In this document: in pieces, positions 9,631 to 23,081 of the stretch
Numbering within the stretch: the first letter of the stretch is position 1
Layout: each line of letters begins with the position of its first letter
Assembly (NCBI GenBank): GCA_001606155.1
Contig: LODT01000004.1
Span: 186,001-250,000, forward strand
DNA from: Tieghemostelium lacteum
Lineage: Eukaryota > Evosea > Eumycetozoa > Dictyosteliales > Raperosteliaceae
DNA length: 64,000 bases
Reading direction: 5' to 3'
Program-made: the position numbers and the translations under genes
The notes under the pieces: model-generated
Told to the model about the DNA's origin: nothing
What the model saw: only the letters and a program-made list of their open reading frames with translations
The model's database searches: none

Positions 9631-12600
9631 ATGATGAAAACCAATGTAATAGTATTTGCTGTATTTTTATATTTTCTCATTTATACAGGTAAATATTCTA
9701 ACACCTATATTTTTACATTTTAACAAATTTACTAATATGATGATAATTAAGATGGATATAAATTTTTAGATTATTCTAATAATTATTTAAATAATGTGTA
9801 TTCAAGAGATTCATTGTATTGTAGATACACATTCACTTATTCAATTCTTTTAGAGAATGATGATAATTCATTTACTACAAATGATATAACAATTTTGAAT
9901 GATTTAACTGTGGTTACACCTGCAAATTTAACAATATTATCTTATTCTAATGGTGATACATTATTGTATACTGAGTTAAATGGAAATGTTAATTCATCAG
10001 GTTCATTTAGAATTAAAATTCTGAATCAATTAATATCTATACCATTTTATAATTACACATGTGAACTACCACCATTTCCATTGGTTAATACTTTAGACAC
10101 TACAGTATGGGTTCCATCAATTGATGGAGTATATTTCTATAGTACCATTAAATTAAATACCAATAGATTTATTCCAAATCTTATTAGTTTGGAGCCATTT
10201 AATATTTTTCAACCCTATGAAATGGTGTATGACTTTACAAATGTTAATAAGGTTTGGTCATGCTATCAAGGTTATGATACAATAGTCCTAAAAATCAGGT
10301 TAAATATGTTTGGTATAGAACCAGGTATATCTATAGACCCTATTATTAAACTAGTTTTTGTTGATAGTCTTGGTAGAGGTTCTACTATTACACTTCCTAC
10401 ATTTTTGCAAAGTATGTATATGTGTAACTACATAGTAACATATATGGTACCAAATTCTAATGTAAAAGATTGAAATGTATTCTAATTTATAAATTATAGA
10501 TTCTATTGGTGCTAATATACTAAGAAACATTTATGTAGAAACTCAAATATCATTATATCCAGCTAAACAATTTAACTCTATATTGACTGTTAATTCAGAT
10601 CAAACTATATTACCATATTATCAATTCTATTTTAAAGATACAAATGGAATGAATTTATTGGGTTCTACTATTGTGGCTTCTGATATAAACAATAGAGTTT
10701 ATTATACCAAGCAAAGATTGATTGAAAATGATCCAGCTATTACCTTCCCAATTTATATGATTCAAAACCTATCTGTCAATGTTCCTGGCGATATTGGTTA
10801 TAATTCAGGTAAGTTTATTTTACTACTTTAATTTAAATTTAAATTATAATATTTATAATTATATTCTAAATTATGTAGATATCAATCCAGCAGTGTCTTT
10901 AACTGTATATTGTAAACCAAATCCTATAATTGATACAGTTAGAAATACATTGGCTATGGGTATCAATATTGATAATTACACTCCATTTACATTTTCACAA
11001 TATTATGGGGAATATGTTCAAGATAAAAAATTAGTATTCCCATATGGTGTTATTACAGCCCAAGGTAGATCAATGTTAGCATATACATCATATGTAATTT
11101 CAGATTATTTAAATAACTTAGTTCAAGAGTTACAAATGGTTGCAAACTACACTCAATATGTTATACAACCAATTGGTATGTACAATTTTATTTTAAATTG
11201 GTGTATTAAGTATAACTAATTGTAAAATAATAATTTAGATTCAACAATACCTGTTATTCTCGAAATTCAATTTAATGATTTAAATGGTCCTTTTACAGTT
11301 CTAAGAATTAAAGCTCAGGATACAGGTTCTGGTGTATTTAAAATAATCTATAGGCTGGAAAGAGGTGGTGATGTTATAGAATTGAATTTATCTGATCAAA
11401 TTGATTTAACTAATGGTATAGCAACTTTTGAAAAGGTAATTGATATAAATCAATTCAATTATCCATTAAGTAAGCGTAGAGATATTACAATCTACGATCA
11501 AGCTGGAAATTTAAGAGAATACAAGGATTACTTTATGGCAAGACCAATTCCATTTTCTGATAAGTTTTCACTAATTAGTATGTATTAAAAACCATTATAT
11601 TATTCGATTTAGTATACTAATATATCATATTAAGATATCAATAATATGTTCCCATCAAAGATCACTTTTCTTAAATTTGCAATACCTCATATTGATATGA
11701 ATATACTAGGATGTGAAAACACATTGTTTGTTAATTTTGATAGGGTACAAAAGGATTCCGTTGTCAGATTAAAATTGGATATTGATGAATCAAAAGTATT
11801 TATTGGCCATTGGGATAGCATTAAAAATATGTATAGGATTCCATTTACTTTAGAGGCTCGTCCAGTTTCTAGTGATAATGTATATTTTGAAATTAATTAC
11901 CTATCTATTCCATTCAGTAGTGTATCTCTACCTAGTTATGGTATAAATGAAAAACTTTCAGTTTACTCTGATATAGCTGATAGAATGCCACCTATAGTAT
12001 CTAGTATAGTTAAAAATTCTGATGTAACTTCTAGTAGTGGAGGTGAAGTATCTTGGAATGTAACTATTGAAGACTTTCCAAATGGTATAAAGAATTTAAC
12101 AATTTATGTGTCATCTGATCTTGACCTTTATACACCAGTTGTTAAAAGAGTGTTTAAAGCTACACCTGAAATGGGAGTTGTTCAAACAAAGGAAATTGTA
12201 ATGACTGTAAATGTACCTCCAAATTGTTTACCACAAACCTACCTTATCACCTATGTAGAAACCTTTGATAATAGTAATGTCAGAGGTGTCTATGATATGT
12301 ATTTCCAATACACGGATATTAATAGTAACTACATGAACCCAATGATGAAATTTGTGGAAACTGTTGTTCCTGCCTATGCAAACTGTGGTCCCCCACCAGT
12401 TGTAGATACAAAACCTCCAAGTTTAAACATCACTTCCATTGATAATATAAATGGAATAGTATCATTTGTAGTATATGACACTGAAAGTAAAATTTCATTA
12501 AATACATTACCAGTCTGCTATTTCCATGGTGAGTTTCTAGAGGTTATAAATGTAACTGCTCAAATTTTATTGATATCTATGTCTGAAATGGAAGTCAGCT

Positions 12601-14048
12601 ACACATGCCAAATTAATTTCCCAAGAGGATTTGCACTTCCACAGTTAGTTGCCTATATTTCTATTCATGGATACTCTGATGTTCAGTACAATTATGGTGG
12701 AGTTCATATAAATCAATTAGCTGATAATTTTATACAAGTTCAACCTAAACCTGAAATCACACAGGTTTCCGATGTCTATAGTAATGGGAATCAGGTTACT
12801 ATCTATGGTAGTGGTTTTGGAACTTCTATTAGTAATATTTTTCAAGTTCATATTGTGATGGGAAGATCAACTCCATATCTTCCATTATTCACAACCAATT
12901 GTTTTGTAGTTGTAAATCTACCTCCAATAAGTGAACCCAAAATTGGAATATTTTTAATGATTAATACGACAACTTCCAATACTGTTCAAGTAAATGTTAA
13001 ACAATATGTAGCACCTCCTGTAATCTCATGTCAAGGTACACCTGAATGTGGAGGTCCTTCAAATGGTCTTTGTACTTCAAATGGATGTCAATGTAAATCA
13101 CCATGGATTGGTAACGATTGTTTATCTCAACAAATTATTGTAGTACCAGTAATCAACTCAACCAATCCTGATATCAACAATGACTTCAATTCAACATTAC
13201 CAAATGGTGAGACTGTAACTCTCAAATCATTAATATCCATTCTGGCTCTAAACGAAGTGGATAGAAATGGTCAGGTTAAAGTCCCACATAATTTCACAAC
13301 ATGGATATACACCAATACAACCTCCAATACAAGTATTGCGAATCAAGAGTACCAATATCTAACCAATATCACCAACCTTGGAGTAACAACAAGTGTAAAA
13401 ATAATATTACAATATTTCTCCAAATCTCAAACTATTTACTTTGCCAATGAACAACTAAATATGCTACCATCAACAATTAAATACCAAATTGAATTGTCAC
13501 CGTACGCTTTCTCATCATCACTAAATTCTCTACAGTTAGTAATGTCAGCTTCCATTGAAAGCACTGGAAGTAATGTGGATTCGTGTACCTATCAAGAATC
13601 AGGTGACGCTACAGAGAGCGATAGTAATTATATAAAACTACAAGTCAATCAACATTCTATCTATGGAAGATACATTAAAAGAGGTATTATAGATAACAGA
13701 GTTCAAGCCATATCCAACACTGTCCTTAAACCAACCTCTGAATCTACATCAACACTATCACAAACCAACATAGGAATCAATATTCCACATTATATTAACA
13801 CTGTTTTAATTGATCCTGATTTTTCTATTCTCCTAGACACCAAACCAGCATCTGAAAAAGAGAACTCTATTTGTAATAATTATGAAAGTGACTCTACAAA
13901 ACTTTCAAAATCACAAATTGCCGGAATTGTTATTGGTGTTGTTGGTTTTGCTGCTGTAGTTGCCATTTCTATAACTTACTATTTCTATAAAAAGAAGAGA
14001 GAACAAATCAATTTAGCTAGAATTCATAACAAGCTTCAATCAAAGTAA
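9631..14048 (+). CDS. ComC-like membrane receptor (TIG, EGF, ComC supersandwich), copy 1
   Basis: Six exons: 9631-9688, 9770-10411, 10500-10808, 10879-11175, 11239-11577, 11635-14048. All introns are phase 1 and 57-88 bases long. Together they give 1352 residues with no internal stop. Order: signal peptide (MMKTNVIVFAVFLYFLIYT); a ~900-residue extracellular region of beta-rich repeats; an IPT/TIG-like segment (~920-1000, NQVTIYGSGFGTS); one EGF-like unit (~1014-1045, CGGPSNGLC...GCQCKSPWIGNDC); a ComC supersandwich-type domain (~1070-1270, VTLKSLISILALNEVDRNGQ ... SIYGRYIKRGIIDNR); one transmembrane helix (~1309-1330) and a short basic tail. This is the layout of the dictyostelid ComC family, known from a developmental cell-communication gene. 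Ligand unknown. Copy 2 follows directly. Confidence 0.88.
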
Positions 14049-14188
14049 AAATAAAAAATGGGAAAGAAGGTTTTGTGTTTTAGATATTTTAAAAAAATCT
14101 GATAACTTTTGATTATCCAAAAGATCTTAAATTATTCTAAAGAATAAAAATATTTTATTTTATTGTTTGTCAAAAGATAAATTTTACT

Positions 14189-17100
14189 ATGAAAATATAT
14201 TATATACTAATATTTATCTTACTTATATCTGTATTAGTTGTTGGTAATTATCACCACACATTAAATTTTTTATCATTTTTGATCAAAAACCACTGTTTAA
14301 ACTAACTAACATCAAATTTTTAGAGAGTTACAAAGTAACAACTAGTACTCCATCATATAAAAATAACTTTTATGTTGAAAATACAATAGGATGCTTTTAT
14401 TCACTTAATATTGGAATAGTTTTAGAACCAGGCGATTTAAAATTCTCAGCTTCAAATTTAAGCGTAAATGATAATGATTTATTAGATCCTGATTTTATAT
14501 TTGTATTGTCGGAAAAATATAGTAATGGTGATTCATCATATCAGGTTAATGGATATGTAGTACGTAACACTTCAGGAGCCTTAACAATTAATATAAATAA
14601 TGTTAAAGTAAATACACCAATACACCAATACATATGTGTTGATCCACCATACCCAATTGTAAACACACTCAATACTACGGTATGGTCACCATCTACAGAT
14701 GGTATCTACTATTTCACTACATTAAAACTGAATTTGGATAGAATTATTAAAGGTATTTCAATTAATAGACCATTCAATCCAAATGTACCATACATGTTTT
14801 ATGATAATTCATTAGCGGGTACTGGTTTCATGGGTACTTTCCAAGGATATGATACAGTTGTCATCCAGTGTTATTTATATTTATATAATTATCCAGATGG
14901 TGGCCCAGTAGAAGATATATCATTTAAAATCACAGACGGTCTAGGTAGAATATCAACAATTACAATCCCAACTTTTATTCCAAGTATGTATTTATTATTA
15001 TTATATTATTTTAATAAATTTCTAACAATATATAATGTTAGCCACTCAAAATGCCCACTTAACAAATATTGTTTATAATAATCCTCCCGATCAGAATTTA
15101 TCATCGAAACAATATTATTCCAGACTTGAAGTGGAAACAACCAATGGAATTCAGCCATTTTACCCATGTATTACTAAAAATGCACTTTATTTTTATCAAA
15201 TTCCTTCATATGCTGTTTTAGGGAATAGAAATAGTAAAGTACTTTTTTCCTTTGTCAAATTCACAAAAACAAATCTTTTGGATTTTGTATATTATGAAAC
15301 AAATAATCAAATATTTACTCAAGGCTCCCTTACAAATACTTATAACATCAGTATGTAAAATTAAATTAACATATAAAAGATTTTTTATTAATTAGAATAA
15401 TGTAAAATATAGCAATTGATTCCACAATGGTCACTAAAGTGTTATCTATACCAAACGCTGTTATTGGTACTGGAAATATTCCAATTACATTTGGATTAAC
15501 TATAGATAACTATAATCCATTTTTAATCACTTTAATATCAAATGCTCTTTCTGAAATGTACGAATACAAATTTCCTTATGGTGTGACATCAGTTATAAAT
15601 GGTGGATCTATAACTGCTTGGACATCTTCACTATTATCACCCTATAGTGCCGGTATTACCCAACTTTTATCTCCTACAGCTAATACTACTTATATTAGAG
15701 CATCAACTGGTATGTATAATTTTCTTTAAAAAAGCTCTATATTCTAATCCATTCATTTTTTATAGATACTGTCGCACCAGTTCTTAATAATATTGAAATA
15801 TTTCAAATCTCCGATACTTTGGGAGTTATAAGAGTTAATGTATCTGATAATCTATCAGGAATTGCCAAAGTATATTTTTCAGTAGGCCAAGGTTTAAAGA
15901 GAATTTTAATGCTACCAACTGACATTGTTGAAGGTTCCTATAATGGACCATATGCTGTATTGGAAGTAGAACTTGATATTTCCCAACTTGAATATACCTA
16001 CATTCAAAAAGGAGTTGATATAATTGATCAAGCTGGTAACTTGGTAAATATAGATGATTATTTCAGAGGTCAACAAATACCAACCTTTAAAATAATAGAT
16101 ACAATCAGTGAGTTTAATTACAATTTCTATAAACAGAATCTAAGATTTCAAAATAACTAATCAATATTTTTACAATTACAGGTAGAAGAGCATTTGAAAA
16201 CACAATTACTTTTTTTAACTTTGATGTTAACAGTTTTGATCTTTCAGATAATGGATGTATAGGCACTGCCTATGTTAACTTTTCATATGTTGAGAAACAA
16301 TTTCCAATATCTATTCAATTGGATATAGATTATCAACCTATATTTACAGGGTATTGGGATAGTGAGCTAAATATGTATTCTATAAATTTCTCAATTGAAG
16401 CACGTCCATTTGAATCTGATGATGTTAATTTCTATATTCTGTATCTCAGTGAGAGATATCACAGTAGTTCTCTACCAACCTATGGTTTCAATGAAAAGTT
16501 GTCAGTTTTCTCACAATCTGCAGATAGAATGCCTCCACTTGTCACATCAATAACAAAATCTTCAGATTTTAATGATCCAGCTGGAGGAAATGTTCAATTT
16601 AACATCACATTTTCTGATGATCTAAATGGTATTAAAAATATTACAATTTTCATTTCATCTAATCTAGATAGATATACACCATACTACAATAGTACATTTA
16701 CTATTGATGAACCTGGTCTATTGTCATTCACAGCCTTTGTGAACTTTAATGTGGGACCTAATTGTCTAAACGAACAATTTGCTATTTCTTACATAAAAGT
16801 GTATGACTACAGTAATGTTTGGGCAGTTTATGATAAATATTATTTATACAGTGACCCATCTAATAATGATTGGTCACCTATGATTAACTTTATGACAGAC
16901 AACGATACATTTGTATCGGTAAGTTGTGGTACCATTATTGAAGATAATCAACCTCCTACTGTTGTGATAAACTCTACAACTCTAACAAGTACTGGTGCCG
17001 TTGTGTTATTTACAGTCAAAGATGACAATAACACAATATCAACAAGACACTATCCAAAATGTTATCTTCATGGATGGATGTTTTCAAGAATAACTGCAGA

Positions 17101-18601
17101 AACACAATTTGTTAACGCATTTTCCAATGACCAGGCTATAACCTTTAGATGTGTATTTATAATTCCAAATGGGTTTGGATATCCAGGGGACAAAGGTTAC
17201 GTTTCCATCCATGGTTATGCAGATAGTCAATATAACTATGGTGGTGCTGATATCAATCATCTTAGTAATAATATCATTCCTTTAACTTATAACCCAAGAC
17301 CATTGATAAAAGGAATCAGTGCTGTATACACCACAGGTGGTACTGTTTATATCTCTGGTACTAATCTTGGAACCACTCCATCTCAAGTTAAAATTACAGT
17401 TGTATCACTCAATAACTCCAATTCTAAATTCTACATCCCCATTACAATGAATAACCTCTACATTCAATTTGAATTACCTCCACAGGAAATTGGTCAACTT
17501 TATATTATGGTACATGTAAATTCTATCAAATCCAATTCCTATTTAGTCAGCGTACAACATGAATCAACTACTACACCTCAAATTTCATGTCCAGGTACAC
17601 CTGAGTGTGGTGGACCTTCAAATGGTGTTTGCACCCCAATTGGATGCCAATGTAAAACACCATGGACTGGAAATGATTGTTTATCTCAAATTGTTGTTGT
17701 CACTCCTGATATTGATCCAAACGATCCAGATGTTGGTGGTGACTTCAATTCAACATTACCAGATGGTGAGACTGTAACTCTCAAATCATTAATATCCATT
17801 CTGGCTCTAAACGAAGTGGATAGAAATGGTCAAGTTCAAGCATCACATAATTTCACAACATGGATATATACCAACACAACCTCCAATTCAAACAGTGCCA
17901 ATCAAGAGTACCAATATCTAACCAATATCACAAATCTCGGTGTAACCACCAATGTTACTGTAAATCTACAATACTACACACAAAAGACTATAGTTGTATT
18001 TGCTAACCAGGTATTAGAAATGCTCCCATCTACCATTAAATACCAAATTGAACTATCGCCATACGGTTTCTCATCAACACTCAATACCTTACAACTAGTA
18101 ATGTCAGCATCTATACAATCATCTGAAAACAGTGCTGATTCATGTACCTATCAAGAATCAGGAGATATTTCCAGCAGTGACAGTAACTATATTAAATTAC
18201 AAATTGATCAACATTCCATCTATGGAAGATACATTAAAAGAGGTATTATAGATAATAGAATTCAACCAATTAGTAATATAGTATTGAATACTATTGTATC
18301 AAACTCCACAGTATCCCAAACATCCATCGGAATCAATATTCCACATTATAGCGAATCAGTTCTAATCGATCCTGATTTTTCAATTCTAGTTGATACCAAA
18401 CCCGCATCAGACAAAGAAAACTCAATATGTAACAATCAGGATAAAAAGGGTCTGACAAAAGCTCAATTAGCAGGAATTATCATTGGTTGCGTAGGTTTTG
18501 GAGCTGTAGTTGTTGCATCCATTTCCTACACTATTTATAAAAAGAAAAGATACTCAAATTCTGTAAAGAAAATTCAAAACCTTTCAAGATCACACGAATA
18601 A
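14189..18601 (+). CDS. ComC-like membrane receptor, copy 2
   Basis: Six exons: 14189-14243, 14324-14983, 15042-15350, 15413-15709, 15766-16107, 16182-18601, giving 1360 residues. Signal peptide MKIYYILIFILLISVLVV. Exon 3 (309 bases) and exon 4 (297 bases) are exactly as long as in copy 1, and all five introns sit at matching positions in phase 1. The TIG-like segment, EGF unit (~1023-1055, CGGPSNGVC...GCQCKTPWTGNDC), supersandwich domain and transmembrane helix (~1316-1337) are conserved. The region from the EGF to the membrane is most similar, with a long nearly identical block starting NSTLP.GETVTLKSLI. The cytoplasmic tail is short and basic (YKKKRYSNSVKK). Adjacent in the same direction as copy 1, so a tandem duplicate. 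For the fourth intron end, the alternative AG at 15395 would give an immediate stop. Confidence 0.88.
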
Positions 18602-18634
18602 AAAAACAAATTTTTATTTACAAATAGTAAGACA

Positions 18635-21600
18635 TTAACCCTTTCTTCTTGAAAGTCTCCATGCATTTTGATCAGTAGCATATTTATCATATAGAGGTTC
18701 AATCTTTTCTTTTTTCTTTCTCTTTGAGATTTTAGTTGGATCAGCAACAGCAAAGTAATTTGGTGCCAATTCAGGTAGCCATTTAGGATCAATAGCAATA
18801 ACTTCTCTCATATACTCTTTAGTGGTAAGTACCAGTTCATGATAGATTACCCAATCTGGAGCCCTATTAAAGAGAGTAGAAGAAGGATGAATATACACAG
18901 GTTGACCTTCAATCAGTGTCTTGTAACCCTCATTTGGATCTTTTTTCGAGGCATTAACAAAGAAACCTGAAGTAATAGCCTTCTGTATTTTTACAAAATT
19001 TCTACCACAGCTGAGTATATCTAATTTATATCTATCCATAATAGTAATCAACTGTTTACGAACATCTTGTGCACGACGTAAAGATCTAGCATGAACAAAA
19101 TTCTCAAAACACCAAGGATTACTGAATTTACTTGCCTTCCATTGTTCATAAACTGTTAGAAGAGTTAGATGGTCCCCTTCAGGTTGGAAAAACTTTGCCT
19201 TTTTCGAATCTGCCTGTGTCTGTTTATCTTTTGGTCTATAAAAGATATTTTGTACTGATATCATTGCAACTATAGTCAGAATCTCATCACTACATCCAAA
19301 ATCCACACTGGCAATCAACATTTTTGACAATGGGGGATCTAATGGAAACTCTGCCATTTTTCTTCCTAATCTCGTTAGGAAACCTTCTTCATCTAAAGCA
19401 CCTAGATAAAATAGTTGTTCCATTGCAGCAACTAAAGTCTGAACTGGAGGTGGATCCATAAAATCAAAATTTAGTAAATCGTTGATTCCCATTGCCTTGA
19501 GCGTCAGTACAGTGTTACCCAAATTGGTTCTTTGTATTTCTGGAATTGAAGAAGGCAGCATTTCATTCTTGAATGCCGATTCAGTGTATAGTCTATAACA
19601 TTTTCCAGGACCTGTACGACCAGCTCTACCAGCACGTTGTTTGGCAGCTGCTTGTGAGATTGGAGCCACAACAAGAGAATCCATACCATTTTTGGCATTA
19701 AAGCATTTCTGTTTAGAGAATCCAGGGTCGATTACATAGAATATACCGTCGATTGTTAGAGAAGTCTCTGCAATATTGGTTGCGATAACAACTTTTCTAG
19801 ATCCTGGTGGAGCAGGTTCAAAGATTTTAGTTTGCATCTCACTAGGTAGAGCAGAGTAAACTGGTAGGATAATGAGTTCGGGTACCTGTTTACCAAGTGC
19901 TTTCATACGTTCATAGAGAATCTGACAAGAGGTATCAATCTCTTCTTGACCTGTAAGAAACAGTAGAATATCGCCTGGAGGTTCTGTCAAATGAATTTGC
20001 ATAACAGTAATTAAAGCAGCATCCAAATAATCAGTTTCAGGTTCTTTTGTATATCTAATATCCACTGGAAAAGTTCTACCAGGAATGATAAACAATTGAC
20101 TGTTCATAAAATACTGTGAGAATTTCTGAGCCTCCAATGTAGCTGATGTAATTAGAATACGTAGTTCAGGTCGTCTTTTAAGTGTCTGTTTGAGTAGACC
20201 AAAAAGAACATCGGTATTAATAGTTCTTTCATGTGCCTCATCTAAAATTATACAAGAATAACTACTTAAATTAGGGTCCAGTAGACACTCTCTAAGTAAT
20301 ATACCATCAGTCATGTACTTTATGACTGTCTCCTGACTTGTACAATCTTCAAAACGAATAGCATAACCTACTTCCTGACCTAGATTACAACCAAATTCCT
20401 CTGAAACTCTCTTTGCAACTGACATTGCAGCTACTCTTCTTGGTTGTGTGCAACCTATTCTTCCTTTAGTCCCATAACCAGCCTCAGCGAGGTACTGTGT
20501 CATTTGTGTTGTTTTTCCTGACCCAGTCTCACCAATGACCACCAGTAGCTGATTATCATGTACAGCTTGCAAAAATGCCTCTCTCAATGGAAAAATAGGC
20601 AGAGATTCTCTCTGTTCTTTCATAGATTTTGTCGAAGTTTTTCCATAGGAAGTGTGTTGACCCCCTTGTGTGGTTTTTTTCCATTCTGGCATTTCAAAGC
20701 TAGAAGCTGCTGCTGCAATGGATCTAACCTCTTGTGCTATAATACGCACACTTGGGTCAGCCATGGGATCTAACCAAGCCTGATTGAGATCTTTTGGTAT
20801 CTCATCGAGCATTTCGTTACGATCTTGTATACGTTCTTCTATTCTCTCTTTTGCAAATTCAGCCTGAGCTGCTGCAGCTCTTTGTAGAGATCCATTGGGA
20901 TTCTTTACAATTTTTATAGGTGAAAGTGCTTGCATGTTGGCTCTGGTGCCTTTAAGAAATACCGGTTCAATTTCATTTCTCTCAATTTCGACATCTTCTT
21001 GATTGGATGCATCGACATCTTCACTTACAAGACCGATATCTTCGTCGTAGTTTGGCAGGGCTTTGATATCAAGTGTATTAGATGCCATTAATTGTTTATA
21101 AGTCCATCTGTCAGGTGAAGATATCTTCTTTCTTGATTTCTTTGAATCTCTTTCATCTTGTTCGTCATCATGACCTCTCTTTAGATTTGAATTGGGATTT
21201 GTAGGTTTAGATGGATTATATCTATTATCATCTCTACCTCCACTACCAGATCCTATATTATTCTGTTGTGGGTTCAAGTCTCTTCCGGTCTCCTGATCCA
21301 CATCTTTCATTGAAAGACTAATCTTTGTACCAACAATTGACAATACCTTTACCTTTACATTTTGATTATGTTTAACTAATTCAGTAGCACTCTTAACTTT
21401 TCCTCTTGAACTTCCAATCTGAGATATATGAACAAATCCATCTTTTCTAATAGAATCAATAGAGACAAAACAACCATAATCTAATATATTCCTAATTTTA
21501 CCACTATATATTCTATATAATTCCAACTCATTCCTATTATTACTATTATATCTATCATTACTGTTATTCTGTCTATCATCATATGAAGGTCTATTTCTAT

Positions 21601-22102
21601 TATCCATTGCCTTCTTTTTTAAATGCTCTTCAAATTCCTTCTCTTCCATTTCTAACTGTTTCTTATGTTTCTCTTTATAAGCTTCAGATTCTAAAGGAAC
21701 CTCCATAACCCTCCCTTGTGAGAATTCTGTAGAATTTGGAATTGACAAACCTGACAAATATTTATTATTGTTACTGTTATTATTATAATTTGAATTAGAT
21801 TGTAAATGCAGTTTCTGTTGTTTTTTGTATTTGTCATCTTCGTTCTCCCATTCCGACTCTTTCTTCTTTTTATTGAGAATGGAAGGATTCATCTTTGTAA
21901 TTAAATTGAATAAATGTGCTGATAGAGACTCTGGAAACTCAGCGCCATTGTCAACCAATGCCTTATTGAATGCTTGTAATGTTGGATGTTCACCTGCCAA
22001 GTGAATGATAAATTCTGCAAGTGTCTTTTCACCAACACCTATAAAATTCTCTAACTCATTGCATATCTGTGACTCTAGTTCTATTCTCTCTAAATCATCC
22101 AT
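18635..22102 (-). CDS. dhx8: DEAH-box splicing helicase DHX8/Prp22
   Basis: ATP-dependent RNA helicase that releases mature mRNA from the spliceosome. The ATG at 22102 gives [20 protein letters not shown] and 1155 residues, about the usual DHX8 length. Domains in order: an N-terminal helical region; a charged/Asn-rich linker; an S1 RNA-binding domain (~190-265, [20 protein letters not shown], a feature that marks DHX8 among DEAH helicases); RecA1 with Walker [11 protein letters not shown] (~522) and DEAHERT (~619), SAT; RecA2 with [20 protein letters not shown] (~820); then ratchet/OB-fold region ending [25 protein letters not shown]. No intron. It converges on ComC-like copy 2 with a 33-base gap between stops. 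Confidence 0.97.
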   Translation of the reverse strand: MDDLERIELESQICNELENFIGVGEKTLAEFIIHLAGEHPTLQAFNKALVDNGAEFPESLSAHLFNLITKMNPSILNKKKKESEWENEDDKYKKQQKLHLQSNSNYNNNSNNNKYLSGLSIPNSTEFSQGRVMEVPLESEAYKEKHKKQLEMEEKEFEEHLKKKAMDNRNRPSYDDRQNNSNDRYNSNNRNELELYRIYSGKIRNILDYGCFVSIDSIRKDGFVHISQIGSSRGKVKSATELVKHNQNVKVKVLSIVGTKISLSMKDVDQETGRDLNPQQNNIGSGSGGRDDNRYNPSKPTNPNSNLKRGHDDEQDERDSKKSRKKISSPDRWTYKQLMASNTLDIKALPNYDEDIGLVSEDVDASNQEDVEIERNEIEPVFLKGTRANMQALSPIKIVKNPNGSLQRAAAAQAEFAKERIEERIQDRNEMLDEIPKDLNQAWLDPMADPSVRIIAQEVRSIAAAASSFEMPEWKKTTQGGQHTSYGKTSTKSMKEQRESLPIFPLREAFLQAVHDNQLLVVIGETGSGKTTQMTQYLAEAGYGTKGRIGCTQPRRVAAMSVAKRVSEEFGCNLGQEVGYAIRFEDCTSQETVIKYMTDGILLRECLLDPNLSSYSCIILDEAHERTINTDVLFGLLKQTLKRRPELRILITSATLEAQKFSQYFMNSQLFIIPGRTFPVDIRYTKEPETDYLDAALITVMQIHLTEPPGDILLFLTGQEEIDTSCQILYERMKALGKQVPELIILPVYSALPSEMQTKIFEPAPPGSRKVVIATNIAETSLTIDGIFYVIDPGFSKQKCFNAKNGMDSLVVAPISQAAAKQRAGRAGRTGPGKCYRLYTESAFKNEMLPSSIPEIQRTNLGNTVLTLKAMGINDLLNFDFMDPPPVQTLVAAMEQLFYLGALDEEGFLTRLGRKMAEFPLDPPLSKMLIASVDFGCSDEILTIVAMISVQNIFYRPKDKQTQADSKKAKFFQPEGDHLTLLTVYEQWKASKFSNPWCFENFVHARSLRRAQDVRKQLITIMDRYKLDILSCGRNFVKIQKAITSGFFVNASKKDPNEGYKTLIEGQPVYIHPSSTLFNRAPDWVIYHELVLTTKEYMREVIAIDPKWLPELAPNYFAVADPTKISKRKKKEKIEPLYDKYATDQNAWRLSRRKG

Positions 22103-22292
22103 CTCTATAATATTCAATAATTTCACATTCAACTGTAACACACACCAAATGCCAAGTCGAAATTCCAAAAATAAAATAAAAAATAAAATTGTATTTTTTT
22201 TTTTTTCTGTTTGTTATAATTTGAGAATATTCAACAAGTGAATGATTGTTAGAGACTTTTGTACATGGAGTTTTATTAGTGTTTTGGTATTT

Positions 22293-22718
22293 CTATAGTA
22301 ATGTGTTTATATACGACACCAGTGTATTAATAGGTGATGTGTCTTCAACTACATATGCAGGTGATTCAAAAGTTTGATAATCTTTAAAAACTTTAAATGC
22401 TGGAACTGTATTTATATTACTACATTCTGGATCCATCTCATTGTCTCCTATACTTTTGTTTACTTCAAAAAAGTGAACATTTGGTGGAAATATTTGTGGT
22501 AATGAATTAACATCAGATTTAATTTCATCTAAAACCGGACTATTATTAGATGTGTAATAGATAACAACCTAATATCACCAATATTAGTATCATACTATTT
22601 CAATGTTACCAACAAACTAAAATATACCTACAATATCACTATCACTTCTATTATATTGACTAATTTGGTCCCCTGATGAATTCAATTTTCTGTAATTTGA
22701 GTGGTATTTTGCTGACAT
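22293..22718 (-). CDS. small thioredoxin-fold protein without CxxC
   Basis: Two exons on the minus strand: 22718-22632 (29 codons, starts MSAKYHSNYRKLNSSGDQIS) and 22568-22293. The 63-base intron has donor GTAGGT and ends TTAG; the join is phase 0 and gives 120 residues. The second exon reads VVIYYTSNNSPVLDEI (beta strand then helix), VHFFEVNK (strand), INTVPAFKVFKD (TVP with a cis-Pro-type position, then strand) and a terminal helix ending LVSYINTLL. This is the thioredoxin order, but the strand-helix turn has SNNS instead of a CxxC, so no dithiol redox site is present. The family link is by pattern only. It shares no obvious partner with neighbouring DHX8. Confidence 0.72.
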
Positions 22719-23081
22719 GTTGTAATTATTAATATTGTTTTATATTTTATATGTATTTCCCCACACAACCAAGTACGTTGATTGAAATGAAAAAAAAAAA
22801 CTTCACAAATTCACAGGAAGAACTTTTTTCGAAATCTGAAGTGGTTGTGATTTTTTGATCAAAAAATTAAATTAAAAAAAAAAAAAATAAAATATCTTTT
22901 GATTTTATAAGAATAGGTTTATTTAGATTATTGGAATAATTATTTCTCTCTATGACTTTATTAAGATTTTTTAAACATTTAATCCTTCATTTAATAAAAT
23001 TTTATTTATGAAAATGCAATTTAAAATGAAATAACTTTTTTTAAAATTTTTTTTTATTATTAGAAATCAGGGAATAGAAGT
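22719..23081. other. divergent intergenic region
   Basis: Shared upstream region between the minus-strand thioredoxin-fold gene and plus-strand DNAJC17. Long A and T runs (about 22790-22800, 22868-22890) are seen. A TTATTATTAG just before the DNAJC17 ATG could be the end of a 5' UTR intron. No coding signal. Confidence 0.4.
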
